Shown here piece by piece: positions 47,855-48,081 of a stretch of DNA of 48,081 nt. The DNA comes from Caldilineales bacterium (GTDB lineage Bacteria > Chloroflexota > Anaerolineae > JAAEKA01). Each line of letters begins with the position of its first letter. The stretch's first letter is position 1. Both the position numbers and the translations under genes were made by a program. The notes under the pieces were generated by a model, which was not told the origin of the DNA, did not search any database, and was given only the letters and a program-made list of their open reading frames with translations. The DNA lies in the NCBI GenBank assembly GCA_025055015.1, contig JANWYQ010000175.1, positions 1 through 48,081 of the forward strand. The letters are read 5' to 3'.

Positions 47855-48081
47855 CCCCGGTTAGCGCCCGCCGCGCCGCCCGGCAGGGCGGCCAGCACGT
47901 CCTCCACCGTCAGACAGCGAGGGTCGCGGTACAGCTTGTTGATCTGGCTGGCGAAAACCAAGGAGCCGGTCATCACCTGGCGGGTAGGGCCCTGGACGAC
48001 GACCTCTCCGCCCCCCATCAGGGCCACGCGGTCGGCGCAGCGGGCCGCCAGCTCCACGTCGTGGGTCGCCAGCAGGATGGC
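47851..48081 (-). CDS. ECF-type (CbiO/EcfA-like) ABC transporter ATPase, C-terminal end
   Basis: Only the last 76 codons are in the window. AILLATHDVELAARCADRVALMGGGEVVVQGP holds the switch His (THD) and the D-loop-following helix of an ABC ATPase. MTGSLVFASQINKLYRDPRCLTVEDVL is the C-terminal extension typical of energy-coupling-factor ATPases for cobalt, nickel or vitamins. The substrate is unknown. The stop codon overlaps the DUF368 stop by three bases. Confidence 0.8.
   Translation of the reverse strand, partial: AILLATHDVELAARCADRVALMGGGEVVVQGPTRQVMTGSLVFASQINKLYRDPRCLTVEDVLAALPGGAAGANRG

Overview
The window is GC-rich, gene-dense bacterial DNA. There are about 40 protein genes (two cut by the window edges) and no rRNA, tRNA, CRISPR array or recognisable transposase gene. 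Several features together suggest a Chloroflexota bacterium, probably of the Anaerolineae/Caldilineae kind: a class I-like HMG-CoA reductase, large TPR/STAND ATPases, a DUF4446 protein, a bactofilin, abundant GTG starts, and heptameric tandem repeats in spacers. This assignment is inferred from gene content; there is no rRNA to settle it.

Layout. 1-6718: the tail of an EamA-type transporter, acetyl-CoA synthetase (acs), a divergent HMG-CoA reductase with an extra N-terminal domain, and glycogen phosphorylase. 7120-13740: a 981-residue STAND-type ATPase/TPR protein, then comEC and a zinc-ribbon methyltransferase on the other strand. 14069-17586: a regulatory island with a degenerate DJ-1-like protein, an unlisted 53-residue secreted Cys-containing peptide, and a two-gene split STAND system (TPR protein plus HTH-NB-ARC ATPase). 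18277-25273: a solitary LutA-like Fe-S protein, then the minus-strand cluster hisS-nadK-(TPR/B-box membrane protein)-recN-ornithine cyclodeaminase-like gene. 25566-28381: a caspase-fold-like protein coupled to a bactofilin, a DUF4446 protein and PRPP synthetase (prs), with rdgB divergent from prs. 29109-36299: the minus-strand series ABC-F, coaE, a small membrane protein, dnaJ, prmA, trxB and an alpha/beta hydrolase, the first three chained by ATGA overlaps. 36526-38302: a corrinoid-protein cap domain lacking its B12 domain, and a radical SAM protein. 38717-45261: a complete branched-chain amino-acid-type ABC transporter operon (livKHMGF) with a consensus promoter and an internal terminator, followed by a metallo-beta-lactamase-fold hydrolase. 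45349-48081: a YgjP-like metallopeptidase, an RluA-type pseudouridine synthase, a DUF368/PopT-like lipid transporter and the tail of an ECF-type ABC ATPase.

How the genes fit together. Most of the window is housekeeping: acetate activation, the mevalonate pathway, glycogen use, NADP and PRPP supply, CoA, tRNA-His charging, protein folding, redox and DNA repair. The best candidate for an undescribed system is 14740-17586. There an HTH-bearing STAND ATPase is translationally coupled to a separate TPR protein, and a tiny secreted peptide with a CX5C tail lies tail-to-tail with them. This is the parts list of a peptide-sensing regulator, but the link is inference. Other notable points are a ComEC whose beta-lactamase-like domain has lost most metal ligands, an inverted repeat in the hisS leader, an 11-bp direct repeat spanning the acs/HMGR promoters, a dispersed spacer repeat at two loci, and period-7 repeats at several loci.
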